From: Candidatus Nanopelagicales bacterium
GTDB taxonomy: Bacteria; Actinomycetota; Actinomycetes; S36-B12
Assembly: GCA_023264215.1 (NCBI GenBank)
Contig: JALQSY010000109.1
Location: 1 to 6,060, forward strand
DNA: 6,060 nt
Direction of reading: 5' to 3'
Shown here: one piece after another, positions 1 to 5,632 of the stretch
How positions within the stretch are numbered: position 1 is the stretch's first letter
How the letters are laid out: each line of letters starts with the position of its first letter
Notes under the pieces: generated by a model
Databases searched by the model: none
What the model was told of the DNA's origin: nothing
Seen by the model: only the letters and a program-made list of their open reading frames with translations
Position numbers and translations under genes: made by a program

Positions 1-1
1 G

Positions 2-181
2 TACTGCTGCGACCGCGAGCGCTCGGTCACCTGGGGCCTGTGGGGCGGCCTGCCGTCGAACCCGCACGGCGTCTGGCTCAACCGCGGCGAGGAGAACGAG
101 CGCTACCTCGGCTCGATCTTCTCCGCCGTCCCGGTCGAGGTGGGGGACACGTTCACCCGCCCGTCGGCCGGCGGCGGCGGC
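2..181 (+). pseudogene. Hydantoinase B/oxoprolinase (HyuB) family, C-terminal fragment, cut at a chimeric junction
   Basis: This plus-strand frame is open from base 2 and encodes about 60 recognisable residues. They include [20 protein letters not shown], then [21 protein letters not shown]. From memory of the family, WGL-GG, a Pro/Asn segment, VxVGDTFT and SAGGGG are typical of the C-terminal region of HyuB-type subunits, which act with HyuA in ATP-dependent opening of hydantoin or 5-oxoproline rings. Family members continue after GGGG with YGDP and a further stretch. Here the match stops at the fourth glycine, and the following codons (VGDLGPAS) are antisense uppS; the frame ends at a TAG at 293-295. 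The N-terminal part lies outside the window. No neighbouring gene suggests hydantoin metabolism. The family call is fairly sure, but whether the gene is truncated in the organism or only in this assembly cannot be decided from the sequence. Confidence 0.78.
170..181. other. Chimeric junction in a (GGC)4 tract between hyuB and antisense uppS
   Basis: The 12 bases are four GGC codons. On the plus strand they encode the GGGG of the HyuB SAGGGG motif; on the minus strand they are four GCC codons encoding the AAAA after UppS GGRAEIAD. Recognisable HyuB lies only to the left and recognisable UppS only to the right, so the join lies within or at the edge of this tract. Both genes keep their correct frame up to it. 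Confidence 0.8.
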
Positions 182-661
182 GTCGGCGATCTCGGCCCGG
201 CCTCCGTAGTTGACGCACATCGTGAGCGTGAGCACGTCGTTGTCCTTCGTGAGCTGCTCGGCGTACTCGAGCTCGGAAATGACGCTCTTCCATAGCCGCT
301 TCGGACGCCCCGCCCAGCGCACGCGCACTCCCATCGCGTGCATCTCATCACGGCGCCGGTGGACCACATCGCGATTGAAGCCCATGAGGAACTTCACCTC
401 GTCCGGGGAGCGCTTCCAGTTCTCGGTCGAGAAGGCGTAGGCCGACAGCCAGCGGATGCCCATCTCGATCGCACCGTGCACGCAGTCGAGGAGGGCGAAC
501 TCCCCCGCCTCGTGCCCCGCGGTGCGCGGCAGGCCGCGCTCCTTGGCCCAGCGACCATTGCCGTCCATGACGACCGCGACGTGGCGGGGGACGAGGTCGG
601 CCGGGATCGCCGGCGGCGTCGCCCCGCTGGGGTGCGGGGTCGGAGCGGCGTACGACGGCAC
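170..661 (-). CDS. uppS: Isoprenyl (undecaprenyl/decaprenyl) diphosphate synthase, truncated after about 164 codons
   Basis: UppS is a cis-prenyltransferase that adds isopentenyl diphosphate units to an allylic diphosphate at the membrane, making the polyprenyl carrier for peptidoglycan and other wall polymers. I read a GTG start at 661, preceded by GGAGG 8 nt upstream; the first recognisable stretch is [20 protein letters not shown]. Visible family signatures are MDGNGRWA (catalytic Asp at residue 33), His50, AFSTENWKR (75-84) and [10 protein letters not shown] (151-160). After Ala164 the reading enters antisense hyuB sequence with no stop before the window edge. Missing is the C-terminal third, including the RTxGExRxSNFLLWQ-type motif that binds isopentenyl diphosphate, so the product as written should be inactive. 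A cell needs one working copy of such an enzyme, so an intact gene elsewhere or an assembly chimera is expected. Product length (decaprenyl or undecaprenyl) cannot be read from this part. Confidence 0.92.
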
Positions 662-668
662 TCCCCCA

Positions 669-675
669 TCCTCCC
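669..675 (-). promoter_or_regulatory. Ribosome binding site of uppS
   Basis: On the minus strand the sequence GGGAGGA precedes the GTG start at 661. GGAGG ends 8 nt before the start, which is ideal spacing and decides this start over later codons. It lies just downstream, in transcript order, of the left palindrome of the repeat element, so a hairpin at 681-709 would sit 5 nt upstream of it. Confidence 0.7.
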
Positions 676-680
676 ATCCG

Positions 681-709
681 CCGTTTCTCCCGCTAAGCGG
701 GACAAGCGG
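681..709. repeat. Left 29-bp palindrome (REP-like hairpin) of the element
   Basis: Two inverted cores flank the 7-bp spacer GCTAAGC. The inner part TCCCGCTAAGCGGGA (688-702) is a perfect palindrome around one central base. The outer CCGTTT/AAGCGG pairs with one G-U, leaving a single C-C mismatch. Bases 681-702 match the reverse complement of 924-945 at 21 of 22 positions. In a uppS transcript this hairpin would sit just upstream of the ribosome binding site. Its right half can alternatively pair with 738-752. Confidence 0.7.
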
Positions 710-752
710 TCGATTTGGGGCCTCCGAAGGGCCGCGTTCGACCGTTTGTCCC
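699..752. repeat. Long stem-loop, 15-bp stem 699-713/738-752
   Basis: GGGACAAGCGGTCGA at 699-713 is complementary to 738-752 over all 15 positions if one G-U pair is allowed, with a 24-nt loop. The first bases of this stem also form the right half of the 681-709 palindrome, so the two structures exclude each other. That arrangement could act as a switch, but a regulatory role is only inference. The sequence GGGACAAACGGTCGA recurs exactly at 874-888, inverted relative to 738-752. Confidence 0.6.
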
Positions 753-784
753 GGTCATGCGCGCGGGTCGGGTACGGCGCGACC

Positions 785-878
785 GCACGCGACTGGACCG
801 CACTCACGGCGCCAACGCACGCACCGGACCGCACTCCCAGCGCCAACGCACGCGACTGGACCGCACTCACGGTGGGAC
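785..878. repeat. Three tandem copies of a 31-32-bp repeat
   Basis: Units run 785-816, 817-847 and 848-878. Each begins GCACGC and holds GGACCGCACTC; the first two end in GCGCCAAC. Units 1 and 3 share the 25-base prefix from GCACGCGACTGG to CACGG, while unit 2 has one base fewer and several substitutions. The third unit runs directly into the core copy at 874-884. There are no unique spacers between units, so this is a minisatellite-like tandem repeat or a row of binding sites and not a CRISPR array. It occupies most of the centre of the element. Confidence 0.72.
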
Positions 879-916
879 AAACGGTCGATATGAGCCCGAA
901 TTGCCCGCAAAAGCGG

Positions 917-945
917 CCGTTCATCCCGCTAAGCGGGAGAAACGG
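917..945 (-). terminator. Right 29-bp palindrome; possible terminator after recO
   Basis: The palindrome begins 6 bp past the recO stop codon. Its stem is CCGTT (917-921) with AACGG (941-945), a 2-nt internal loop on each side, then TCCCGC/GCGGGA closing a TAA loop. A second small hairpin, CCGC-AAAA-GCGG, adjoins at 905-916. There is no clear U-tract in the recO direction apart from the TTTT in the second hairpin's loop, so intrinsic termination is possible but weakly supported. As a sequence it is clearly the right-hand copy of the 681-709 repeat. Confidence 0.4.
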
Positions 946-951
946 ACGGCC

Positions 952-1680
952 CTAGCGGTCGACGAGCGGCAGGGAGCGCAGGCCGCGCTCGATGTGCCAC
1001 GTCACGAGCGCGGCGGCCAGGCCGCTGGCCTCACGGCGATGGCGAGGCTCGCTGGAGTCAGCCGAGGCCCAGTCGCCGGAGAGGAGGGCGCCGAGCAGCG
1101 CGAGCGTCTCGGGAGCGGGCCGGGCACTGCCGGGCGTGCGGCAGTCATCGCACAGCGCGCCGCCGCCGTTGACGGCGAAGGCGCGGTGCGGTCCCGGAGC
1201 GCCGCAGCGGGCGCATTCGGAGAACGACGGCGACCATCCCGCGATGGCCAGTGAGCGGACCAGGAATGCGTCGAGGATCAGCGATGGATCATGCGTGCCG
1301 GTCACCAGCGTGCGCAAGCCGCCGACGAGCAGCAGGAACTGCTGCACCGCGGGCTCGCGCTCGATCGGCGTCAAGCGCTCCGCCGCCTCGAGCATCGCCG
1401 TACCGGACGTCCAGCGCGGGTAGTCGGCCGACAGGGTCGCGCCGTGCGCGGCGAGGGACTCGACCTGGGTCACGGTGTCGAGGGAACGGCCCTCGTGCAG
1501 TTGGATGTCGACGTGGCCGAAGGGCTCCAGCCGAGCGCCGAAGCGGCTGCCGGTGCGCCGCACGCCCTTGGCGACAGCCCTCACCCGGCCGTGCGCGCGG
1601 GTGAGCAGGGTGACGATGCGGTCGGCCTCGCCCAGGCGCTGGGTGCGCAGGACGATCGCCTCGTCTCGGTACGTCGGCAC
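952..1680 (-). CDS. recO: DNA repair protein RecO
   Basis: RecO helps load RecA onto SSB-coated single-stranded DNA in the RecFOR pathway of gap repair and recombination. The 242-residue product has the usual length. Its N-terminal OB-fold begins TYRDEAIVLRTQRLGEADRI and continues with LLTRAHGRVRAVAKGVRRTG and FGARLEPF. A helical middle part follows, then a four-cysteine zinc motif with Cys156/Cys159 and Cys177/Cys180 in the AVNGGGALCDDC context. The C-terminus ends in the LVTWHIERGLRSLPLV helix typical of the family. The start is GTG at 1680, with GAGGA about 7 nt upstream in the 18-bp gap after era; an ATG in the same gap is out of frame. It is probably the last gene of the operon before the structured intergenic region. 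Confidence 0.97.
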   Translation of the reverse strand: MPTYRDEAIVLRTQRLGEADRIVTLLTRAHGRVRAVAKGVRRTGSRFGARLEPFGHVDIQLHEGRSLDTVTQVESLAAHGATLSADYPRWTSGTAMLEAAERLTPIEREPAVQQFLLLVGGLRTLVTGTHDPSLILDAFLVRSLAIAGWSPSFSECARCGAPGPHRAFAVNGGGALCDDCRTPGSARPAPETLALLGALLSGDWASADSSEPRHRREASGLAAALVTWHIERGLRSLPLVDR

Positions 1681-1686
1681 AGAGCC

Positions 1687-1692
1687 ATCCTC
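1687..1692 (-). promoter_or_regulatory. Ribosome binding site of recO
   Basis: GAGGAT on the minus strand lies between the era stop codon and the recO GTG, 6 nt before the start. It supports the GTG at 1680 as the true start and shows that recO can initiate independently of era. Confidence 0.65.
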
Positions 1693-1698
1693 GCAGGG

Positions 1699-2625
1699 CT
1701 AGAACCCCAGTCGACGCAACTGACGCGGGTCGCGCTGCCAGTCCTTGGCCACCTTGACGTGCAGATCCAGGTACACCGGCACGCCGAGCAGGGCCTCGAT
1801 GCCCCGGCGCGCCGTCGTACCCACGTCCTTCAGGCGCGAGCCGCCCTTGCCGATGACGATCGCCTTCTGGCTGTCGCGCTCGACGAAGACGACGGCATGG
1901 ATGTCGAGCAGCGGACGGTCCTCCGGCCGGTCCTCGCGCAGCTCCATCTCATCGACGACCACCGCGAGCGAGTGCGGGAGTTCATCGGACAGCCCCTCGA
2001 GCGCGGCCTCGCGGATGAACTCGGCGACGAGCACCTCCTCGGGCTCGTCGGTGACCTCACCGTCGGGATAGAGGGCGGGCCCCTCGGGCAGCCGGGCGAT
2101 CAGCAGGTCGGCCAGGAGGCTGACGTTGTCCCCGGACACCGCGGACACCGGCACGATCTCAGCCCAGTCCAGACCGGCACGCTCGCCGAGCTCGGCGGCC
2201 TCGGCGAGGCGCTCGGCGACCTGGGCCGGGCTCGCCGCGTCGACCTTCGTGACGATCGCGAACGTCGCACGTCCCCCGCCGCGCCTCGCCTTCGCCAGTT
2301 CGGCGGCGATGTAGGCATCGCCTGGGCCCACCTTCTCGGTGGCCGGCAGGCACAGCGCCGCTACGTCGACCGTGGACCACGCCTCGCGCACGAGATCGTT
2401 GAGACGCTCACCGAGCAGGGTCTTGGGCTTGTGCAGGCCGGGGGTGTCGAGCACCACGAGCTGGGCATCGGGTCGGGTGAGGATCCCGCGCACGACGTGG
2501 CGCGTGGTCTGCGGCCGCTTGGAGGTGATGGCGACCTTCGATCCGATGAGTGCGTTGGTCAGGGTCGACTTGCCGGCATTCGGCCGGCCGACCAGGCACG
2601 CGAGGCCGGAGCGGTGCTCGGTCAC
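1699..2625 (-). CDS. era: GTPase Era
   Basis: Era is an essential Ras-like GTPase with a KH domain that binds the 3' end of 16S rRNA and assists 30S subunit assembly, often at the inner face of the membrane. The 308-residue product shows all expected motifs: P-loop GRPNAGKST (13-21), the switch-I region with RPQTTRH (37-43), DTPG (60-63), G4 as TKVD (126-129, where many Era proteins have NKxD) and SAVSG (161-165). The C-terminal KH domain has IVIGKGGSRLKDVG (256-269) and ends in KDWQRDPRQLRRLGF. The GTG start at 2625 overlaps the TGA of the upstream transporter gene in the four bases GTGA (2622-2625), with GGGGTGA just upstream, indicating translational coupling. PhoH and YbeY in the same operon also concern RNA and ribosome quality, so the grouping fits. 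Confidence 0.98.
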   Translation of the reverse strand: MTEHRSGLACLVGRPNAGKSTLTNALIGSKVAITSKRPQTTRHVVRGILTRPDAQLVVLDTPGLHKPKTLLGERLNDLVREAWSTVDVAALCLPATEKVGPGDAYIAAELAKARRGGGRATFAIVTKVDAASPAQVAERLAEAAELGERAGLDWAEIVPVSAVSGDNVSLLADLLIARLPEGPALYPDGEVTDEPEEVLVAEFIREAALEGLSDELPHSLAVVVDEMELREDRPEDRPLLDIHAVVFVERDSQKAIVIGKGGSRLKDVGTTARRGIEALLGVPVYLDLHVKVAKDWQRDPRQLRRLGF

Positions 2626-3521
2626 GGCTCACCCCGGCCTTCGGCCACGCCCAGCACGCCCAGTCCCACGATGACCAGGATGCATCCGATGACGCCGAGC
2701 CCGCCCAGTGCCTCTCCGAGGACGAACACCCCCAGCAGCGTCGCGAAGAGGGGCTCGGCGAGGTTCAGCGTCGCGATATGCCCGGGCTGCAGTGATCGCA
2801 GTCCGAATCCGAACAGGATGTAGGCGAGTGTGGTCGTTGCCAGACCGAGCCACAGGATCAAGGCGACGGAGGACCACGACATCCACCACGTCCCCGACAT
2901 GACGAAGACGGGGATGAGCAGCACGCCCGAGATGGCGAAGGACGACGCGAGTACGTGGGTCGGCTGCTCTCCCTCCCGGGCGAAGCGCACGCCGAAGACC
3001 GTGTAGAAGGCGTACGACGCGCCCGCGGCCAGGCCGAACGCGATGCCCAGCACGTCGCGACGATCGCCCGCACCGATGGTGAGCAGCGCGACACCGGTGA
3101 TCGCGAGCAGCGTGGACACGAGCCAGACGTAGCCCGGGGCGCCTTCGCGCAGGGCCCAGCCGAGGACCCCGGCCATGAAGGGGGTGAGGGCCAGCGATGC
3201 CAGGGTCCCGATCGCCACGCCCGTGCGGCTCATCGACAGGAAGAAGAACAGCTGGTACGCCGCGACGGTGACGCCCATGGCCCAGATGATCGGGCGCCGC
3301 CACAGTCGCATCAGCGCCGCGCGCCCCTCCGCGGTCCGCGATGCCCACGCGACCAGGCCCGCTGCACCGACGATGAGGCGAGCGGCTGCCGCGCCCGCTG
3401 CGGGAGCGGCTGGCTGGAGGAGGACGCGCGCCGTGCCCGCGGTGCCGAAGAGCGCGGCGGAGCCCAGGACGGCGACGGATGCGGTGCGACGCTGCGTGGG
3501 CGTCGCGACGGACGCGCTCAC
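2622..3521 (-). CDS. EamA/DMT-family membrane transporter
   Basis: The product is a predicted ten-helix inner-membrane carrier of the drug/metabolite transporter superfamily, 299 residues from the chosen start. Two EamA repeats are visible, about residues 17-149 and 157-294. The second ends with the characteristic LNLAEPLFATLLGVFVLGEA before a last hydrophobic helix and a short polar tail. Family members export amino acids, metabolites or drugs; the substrate here cannot be read from the sequence. I chose the GTG at 3521 because it overlaps the upstream TGA as GTGA and gives a normal N-terminus (MSASVATPTQRR). A longer frame to 3566 would add a basic segment inside the upstream gene. The ribosome binding site is weak, so coupling to the upstream gene is likely. 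The gene is an addition to the mycobacterial order, which has era next to the small gene. Confidence 0.9.
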   Translation of the reverse strand: MSASVATPTQRRTASVAVLGSAALFGTAGTARVLLQPAAPAAGAAAARLIVGAAGLVAWASRTAEGRAALMRLWRRPIIWAMGVTVAAYQLFFFLSMSRTGVAIGTLASLALTPFMAGVLGWALREGAPGYVWLVSTLLAITGVALLTIGAGDRRDVLGIAFGLAAGASYAFYTVFGVRFAREGEQPTHVLASSFAISGVLLIPVFVMSGTWWMSWSSVALILWLGLATTTLAYILFGFGLRSLQPGHIATLNLAEPLFATLLGVFVLGEALGGLGVIGCILVIVGLGVLGVAEGRGEP

Positions 3522-3865
3522 GCGCCGGCCAGCGTCGAGAGCACGACGGACCCGTCGGCGCGGCACAGGTGGACAGTGACCTGCGGACCCCCGAGGTCGG
3601 CGAGCGCGCGGCGCCCGTCGTCGTCGTGCGGGTCATCGCCGACGATGACGGCTGCCTCGGCTCCCCGTGCCCCGGCGGCGACCGCCTGCGCGACGGCGAG
3701 CTGCAGGGCGGTCAGCCCCAGCGAGGGCAGCTTCACGTCCGCCGCCGCATAGGTGCGCCCGGTCTCATCGCGCACGGCAGCGCCGCGGGGCGCCCCGACG
3801 CGTCCGCGTGCGCCCCGGGCGAGCGTCACGAGCTTGAGGTCCTCGGCGTCCAGGACGTCACTCAT
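3518..3865 (-). CDS. Degenerate cytidine-deaminase-like small protein (Rv2365c-type position)
   Basis: This 115-residue protein sits where mycobacteria carry the uncharacterised Rv2365c, between the CBS membrane protein and era. The stretch from GRVGAPRGAAVRDETGRTYA to LPSLGLTALQLAVAQAVAAG resembles the core of cytidine deaminases (substrate strand, then the helix that normally begins C/H-A-E). The zinc and catalytic residues are absent: the C/HAE position reads TALQ, no PCxxC follows, and the only cysteine is Cys101. If the fold assignment is right, it cannot deaminate in the known way and may serve as a binding or regulatory subunit; that is inference. The ATG at 3865 overlaps the previous stop by 8 bp (ATGAGTGA), with GAGG 9 nt upstream. 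Actinobacterial genomes often label such genes cytidine deaminase, which the residues here do not support. Confidence 0.72.
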   Translation of the reverse strand: MSDVLDAEDLKLVTLARGARGRVGAPRGAAVRDETGRTYAAADVKLPSLGLTALQLAVAQAVAAGARGAEAAVIVGDDPHDDDGRRALADLGGPQVTVHLCRADGSVVLSTLAGA

Positions 3866-5174
3866 CGACGACCGCCTCGTGCGCTTCGGGCTCCTCGACG
3901 CGTACGGCGAGGACGCTGCCGATGCGGTTGCGCCGGCCCATCCCCTGCTCGGCGACCAGGCGCCACCCGTCGATGTCGATGGTCGCTCCGGGGATGGGCA
4001 CCCGCCCGAGGCGCTTGCCCATCAGCCCCAGCACGGTGTCGACGCCCTCGTCGTCGGATTCGACGTCGACGTCGATGAGATCGGCGAAGTCGTCGACGTG
4101 CATCCGAGCGCTCACGCGCACCGATCCGTCATCGAGCCGGGCGACCTCGGGTGCGGCGGTGTCGTATTCGTCGGCGATCTCGCCGACGATCTCCTCCAGG
4201 ACGTCTTCGATCGTCACCAGCCCGGCGGTGCCGCCGTACTCGTCGACGACGATCGCCATGTGGGTCCGGGCCGCCTGCATGTCCTTGAGCAGCTCGTCGA
4301 CCTGCTTGCTGTCGGGCACCATGAAGGCCGGACGCATGAGCGACTCGACCGTCTCGGTCTGCTCGGCATCACGACGATCGAAGACCCGGCGCACGACGTC
4401 CTTGAGGTAGACGATGCCGACCACGTCGTCGGAGTTCTCCCCGATGACGGGGATGCGCGAGAAGCCCGAGCGCAGGCCGAGGGACAGCGCCTGGCGCAGG
4501 GTCTTGTGGCGCTCGATGTAGATCATCTCGGTGCGCGGCACCATGACCTCGCGCGCGAAGGTATCGCCGAGCTCGAAGACCGAGTGGATCATCTGTCGCT
4601 CATCGTCCTCGATGAGGTCCTCGGCCTCGGCGATGTCGACGAGCTCGCGCAGCTCCGCCTGGCTCGCGAAGGGACCCTCGCGATAGCCCTTGCCGGGAGT
4701 GAGCGCATTGCCCACGATGATGAGAAGTGTCGCGAGCGGACCGAGGATCCCAGCGAGCAGGCTCGCGACTCCCGCGGAGCGCAGCGCGATCCGATCCGCG
4801 TGCTGGCGCCCCAGCGTGCGTGCGGCGACGCCGAGGACGACGTAGTTGACGATGACCATGATCGTGACCACGACGAGCAGCGACAGCCAGACCGGCCAGC
4901 CTTGGCCCTCCTGCAAGCCGGAAACGCCGACGTAGGACACGAGCGCGACCGCGGTGACCGACGCCACGGTGGACAGGAAGAGCAGGACGTTGACGTAGCG
5001 GGGTCGATCGGACACGACGTCGAGCAGGCGGGCGCTCCCGCGGACTCCCTCGCGCACGAGGTCCTCCGCACGTCCGCGCGACACCCGGCCAATGGCCGTC
5101 TCCGACATCACCAGGAGCCAGGCCACGACGACCAGGGCGACCGCGATGATGAGGAGCCACAGGTCGGTGGTCAT
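3858..5174 (-). CDS. CNNM/CorC-family membrane protein with CBS pair and CorC_HlyC domain
   Basis: The 438-residue protein has the full architecture of the HlyC/CorC (CNNM) family. An N-terminal DUF21 domain has about four hydrophobic segments (near 5-25, 62-88, 95-118 and 135-158). A CBS pair follows, first domain about 211-262 from MVPRTEMIYI and second about 275-332 containing VDEYGGTAGLVTIEDVLEEI. The C-terminal CorC_HlyC domain spans about 345-425. Family members are linked to magnesium and cobalt efflux or homeostasis, with CBS domains sensing ATP-Mg; the old haemolysin label is misleading. The start is ATG at 5174, overlapping the ybeY TGA as ATGA, and MTTDLWLL begins the first helix directly; an upstream in-frame ATG would add only six residues. 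The exact ion cannot be read from the sequence. Confidence 0.93.
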   Translation of the reverse strand: MTTDLWLLIIAVALVVVAWLLVMSETAIGRVSRGRAEDLVREGVRGSARLLDVVSDRPRYVNVLLFLSTVASVTAVALVSYVGVSGLQEGQGWPVWLSLLVVVTIMVIVNYVVLGVAARTLGRQHADRIALRSAGVASLLAGILGPLATLLIIVGNALTPGKGYREGPFASQAELRELVDIAEAEDLIEDDERQMIHSVFELGDTFAREVMVPRTEMIYIERHKTLRQALSLGLRSGFSRIPVIGENSDDVVGIVYLKDVVRRVFDRRDAEQTETVESLMRPAFMVPDSKQVDELLKDMQAARTHMAIVVDEYGGTAGLVTIEDVLEEIVGEIADEYDTAAPEVARLDDGSVRVSARMHVDDFADLIDVDVESDDEGVDTVLGLMGKRLGRVPIPGATIDIDGWRLVAEQGMGRRNRIGSVLAVRVEEPEAHEAVVDE

Positions 5175-5629
5175 CGCACCTGGTCCTGCCATGCCGCGAG
5201 CAGGTCCGCCTGCAGGGCGAACATCCGCTCGTGCTCCTCGGGCTCGGCGTGGTCATGCCCGAGCAGGTGCAGGACGCCGTGCGTGAGCAGCAGGGCCATC
5301 TCCGCGTCGGTGCCATGTCCCGCAGCCTCCGCCTGGCGGGCCGCCACGGCGGGGCACAGGACGATGTCGCCCAGCACCCCCGCGACGCGCGGGCCCGAAG
5401 GGTCTCCGGCTCGCAGGTCGTCCATGGGGAACGACATGACGTCGGTGGGGCCGGGCTCATCCATCCATTCGACGTGCAGGCGGGCCATCTCATCCTCGTC
5501 GACCAGCACGATCGACAGGTCCGCATCGGCGTCGAGGTGCAGCCGATCGAGCAGGAAGGCAGCCTGGCGCTGGATCAGCATCAGGTCGATGCCGCCGGCG
5601 CCAGAGGAGTCGTCGATGTCGATCGCCAC
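5171..5629 (-). CDS. ybeY: Endoribonuclease YbeY (rRNA maturation factor)
   Basis: YbeY is a zinc-dependent single-strand endoribonuclease involved in 16S rRNA 3'-end maturation and 70S ribosome quality control. The 152-residue product has the UPF0054 signature HGVLHLLGHDH, with metal-ligand histidines at 117, 121 and 127, followed by EPEEHERMF. The upstream conserved segments PTDVMSFPMDD (61-71) and LGDIVLC (86-92) are present. The start is GTG at 5629, 3 bp after the phoH TAG, so the two genes are almost fused and probably coupled; no strong ribosome binding site is visible. Neighbouring phoH and era, both RNA- or ribosome-linked, match the widespread phoH-ybeY pairing. Confidence 0.97.
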   Translation of the reverse strand: MAIDIDDSSGAGGIDLMLIQRQAAFLLDRLHLDADADLSIVLVDEDEMARLHVEWMDEPGPTDVMSFPMDDLRAGDPSGPRVAGVLGDIVLCPAVAARQAEAAGHGTDAEMALLLTHGVLHLLGHDHAEPEEHERMFALQADLLAAWQDQVR

Positions 5630-5632
5630 GGC

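Larger units (their letters stand above)
681..945. repeat. Symmetrical inverted-repeat element: six 11-bp cores in three concentric pairs around position 813
   Basis: An 11-bp core, consensus GGGACAAACGG, occurs six times. On the plus strand it is at 699-709, 874-884 and 935-945; on the minus strand it is at 681-691, 742-752 and 917-927. The pairs 681/935, 699/917 and 742/874 all share the same midpoint, 813. The two 72-bp arms, 681-752 and 874-945, are inverted copies with identical internal spacing: core, GCTAAGC, inverted core, 32 nt, core. By eye they match at about 51 of 72 positions without gaps; the cores are conserved and the 32-nt spacers are not. The 121-bp centre carries tandem repeats and is not symmetrical. 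It resembles a BIME or REP doublet, or a small MITE-like element, or a clustered binding site. I see no obvious target duplication and cannot name the family. Confidence 0.72.
662..951. other. Intergenic region between recO and uppS, filled by an inverted-repeat element
   Basis: The 290 bases between the recO stop codon and the uppS start hold no coding region I can support. Bases 681-945 are the structured repeat element described separately, which leaves only 6 bp next to recO and 19 bp next to uppS; the latter contains the uppS ribosome binding site. The uppS promoter, if there is one, must lie inside the element or further upstream in the operon. I looked on the minus strand for an actinobacterial -10 hexamer with a suitably spaced -35 and found none good enough to call. 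Short plus-strand open frames here have no recognisable product. Confidence 0.8.

Noticed and set aside
785..878. Possible CRISPR array
   Set aside because: The repeats are directly abutting with no unique spacers, there are only three, and no cas genes are near.
338..955. Plus-strand open frame covering the repeat region and part of uppS
   Set aside because: It is antisense to uppS over its first half and runs through the palindromes and tandem repeats; the product is low-complexity and unrecognisable.
2239..2250. Era G4 motif reads TKVD where NKxD is usual, suggesting altered nucleotide specificity
   Set aside because: TKxD is an accepted variant among GTPases and, as I recall, common in actinobacterial Era; all other motifs are intact.
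1291..2823. A 510-codon open frame on the plus strand
   Set aside because: It is antisense to recO and era, whose proteins are unmistakable. Its translation is rich in Arg, Gly, Ala and Asp with no recognisable domain, as expected from the complement of high-GC genes.
3522..3566. Longer N-terminus for the EamA transporter (start at 3566)
   Set aside because: It would overlap the upstream gene by about 49 bp and add a basic segment unusual for the family; the GTG at 3521 with a GTGA overlap is more economical.
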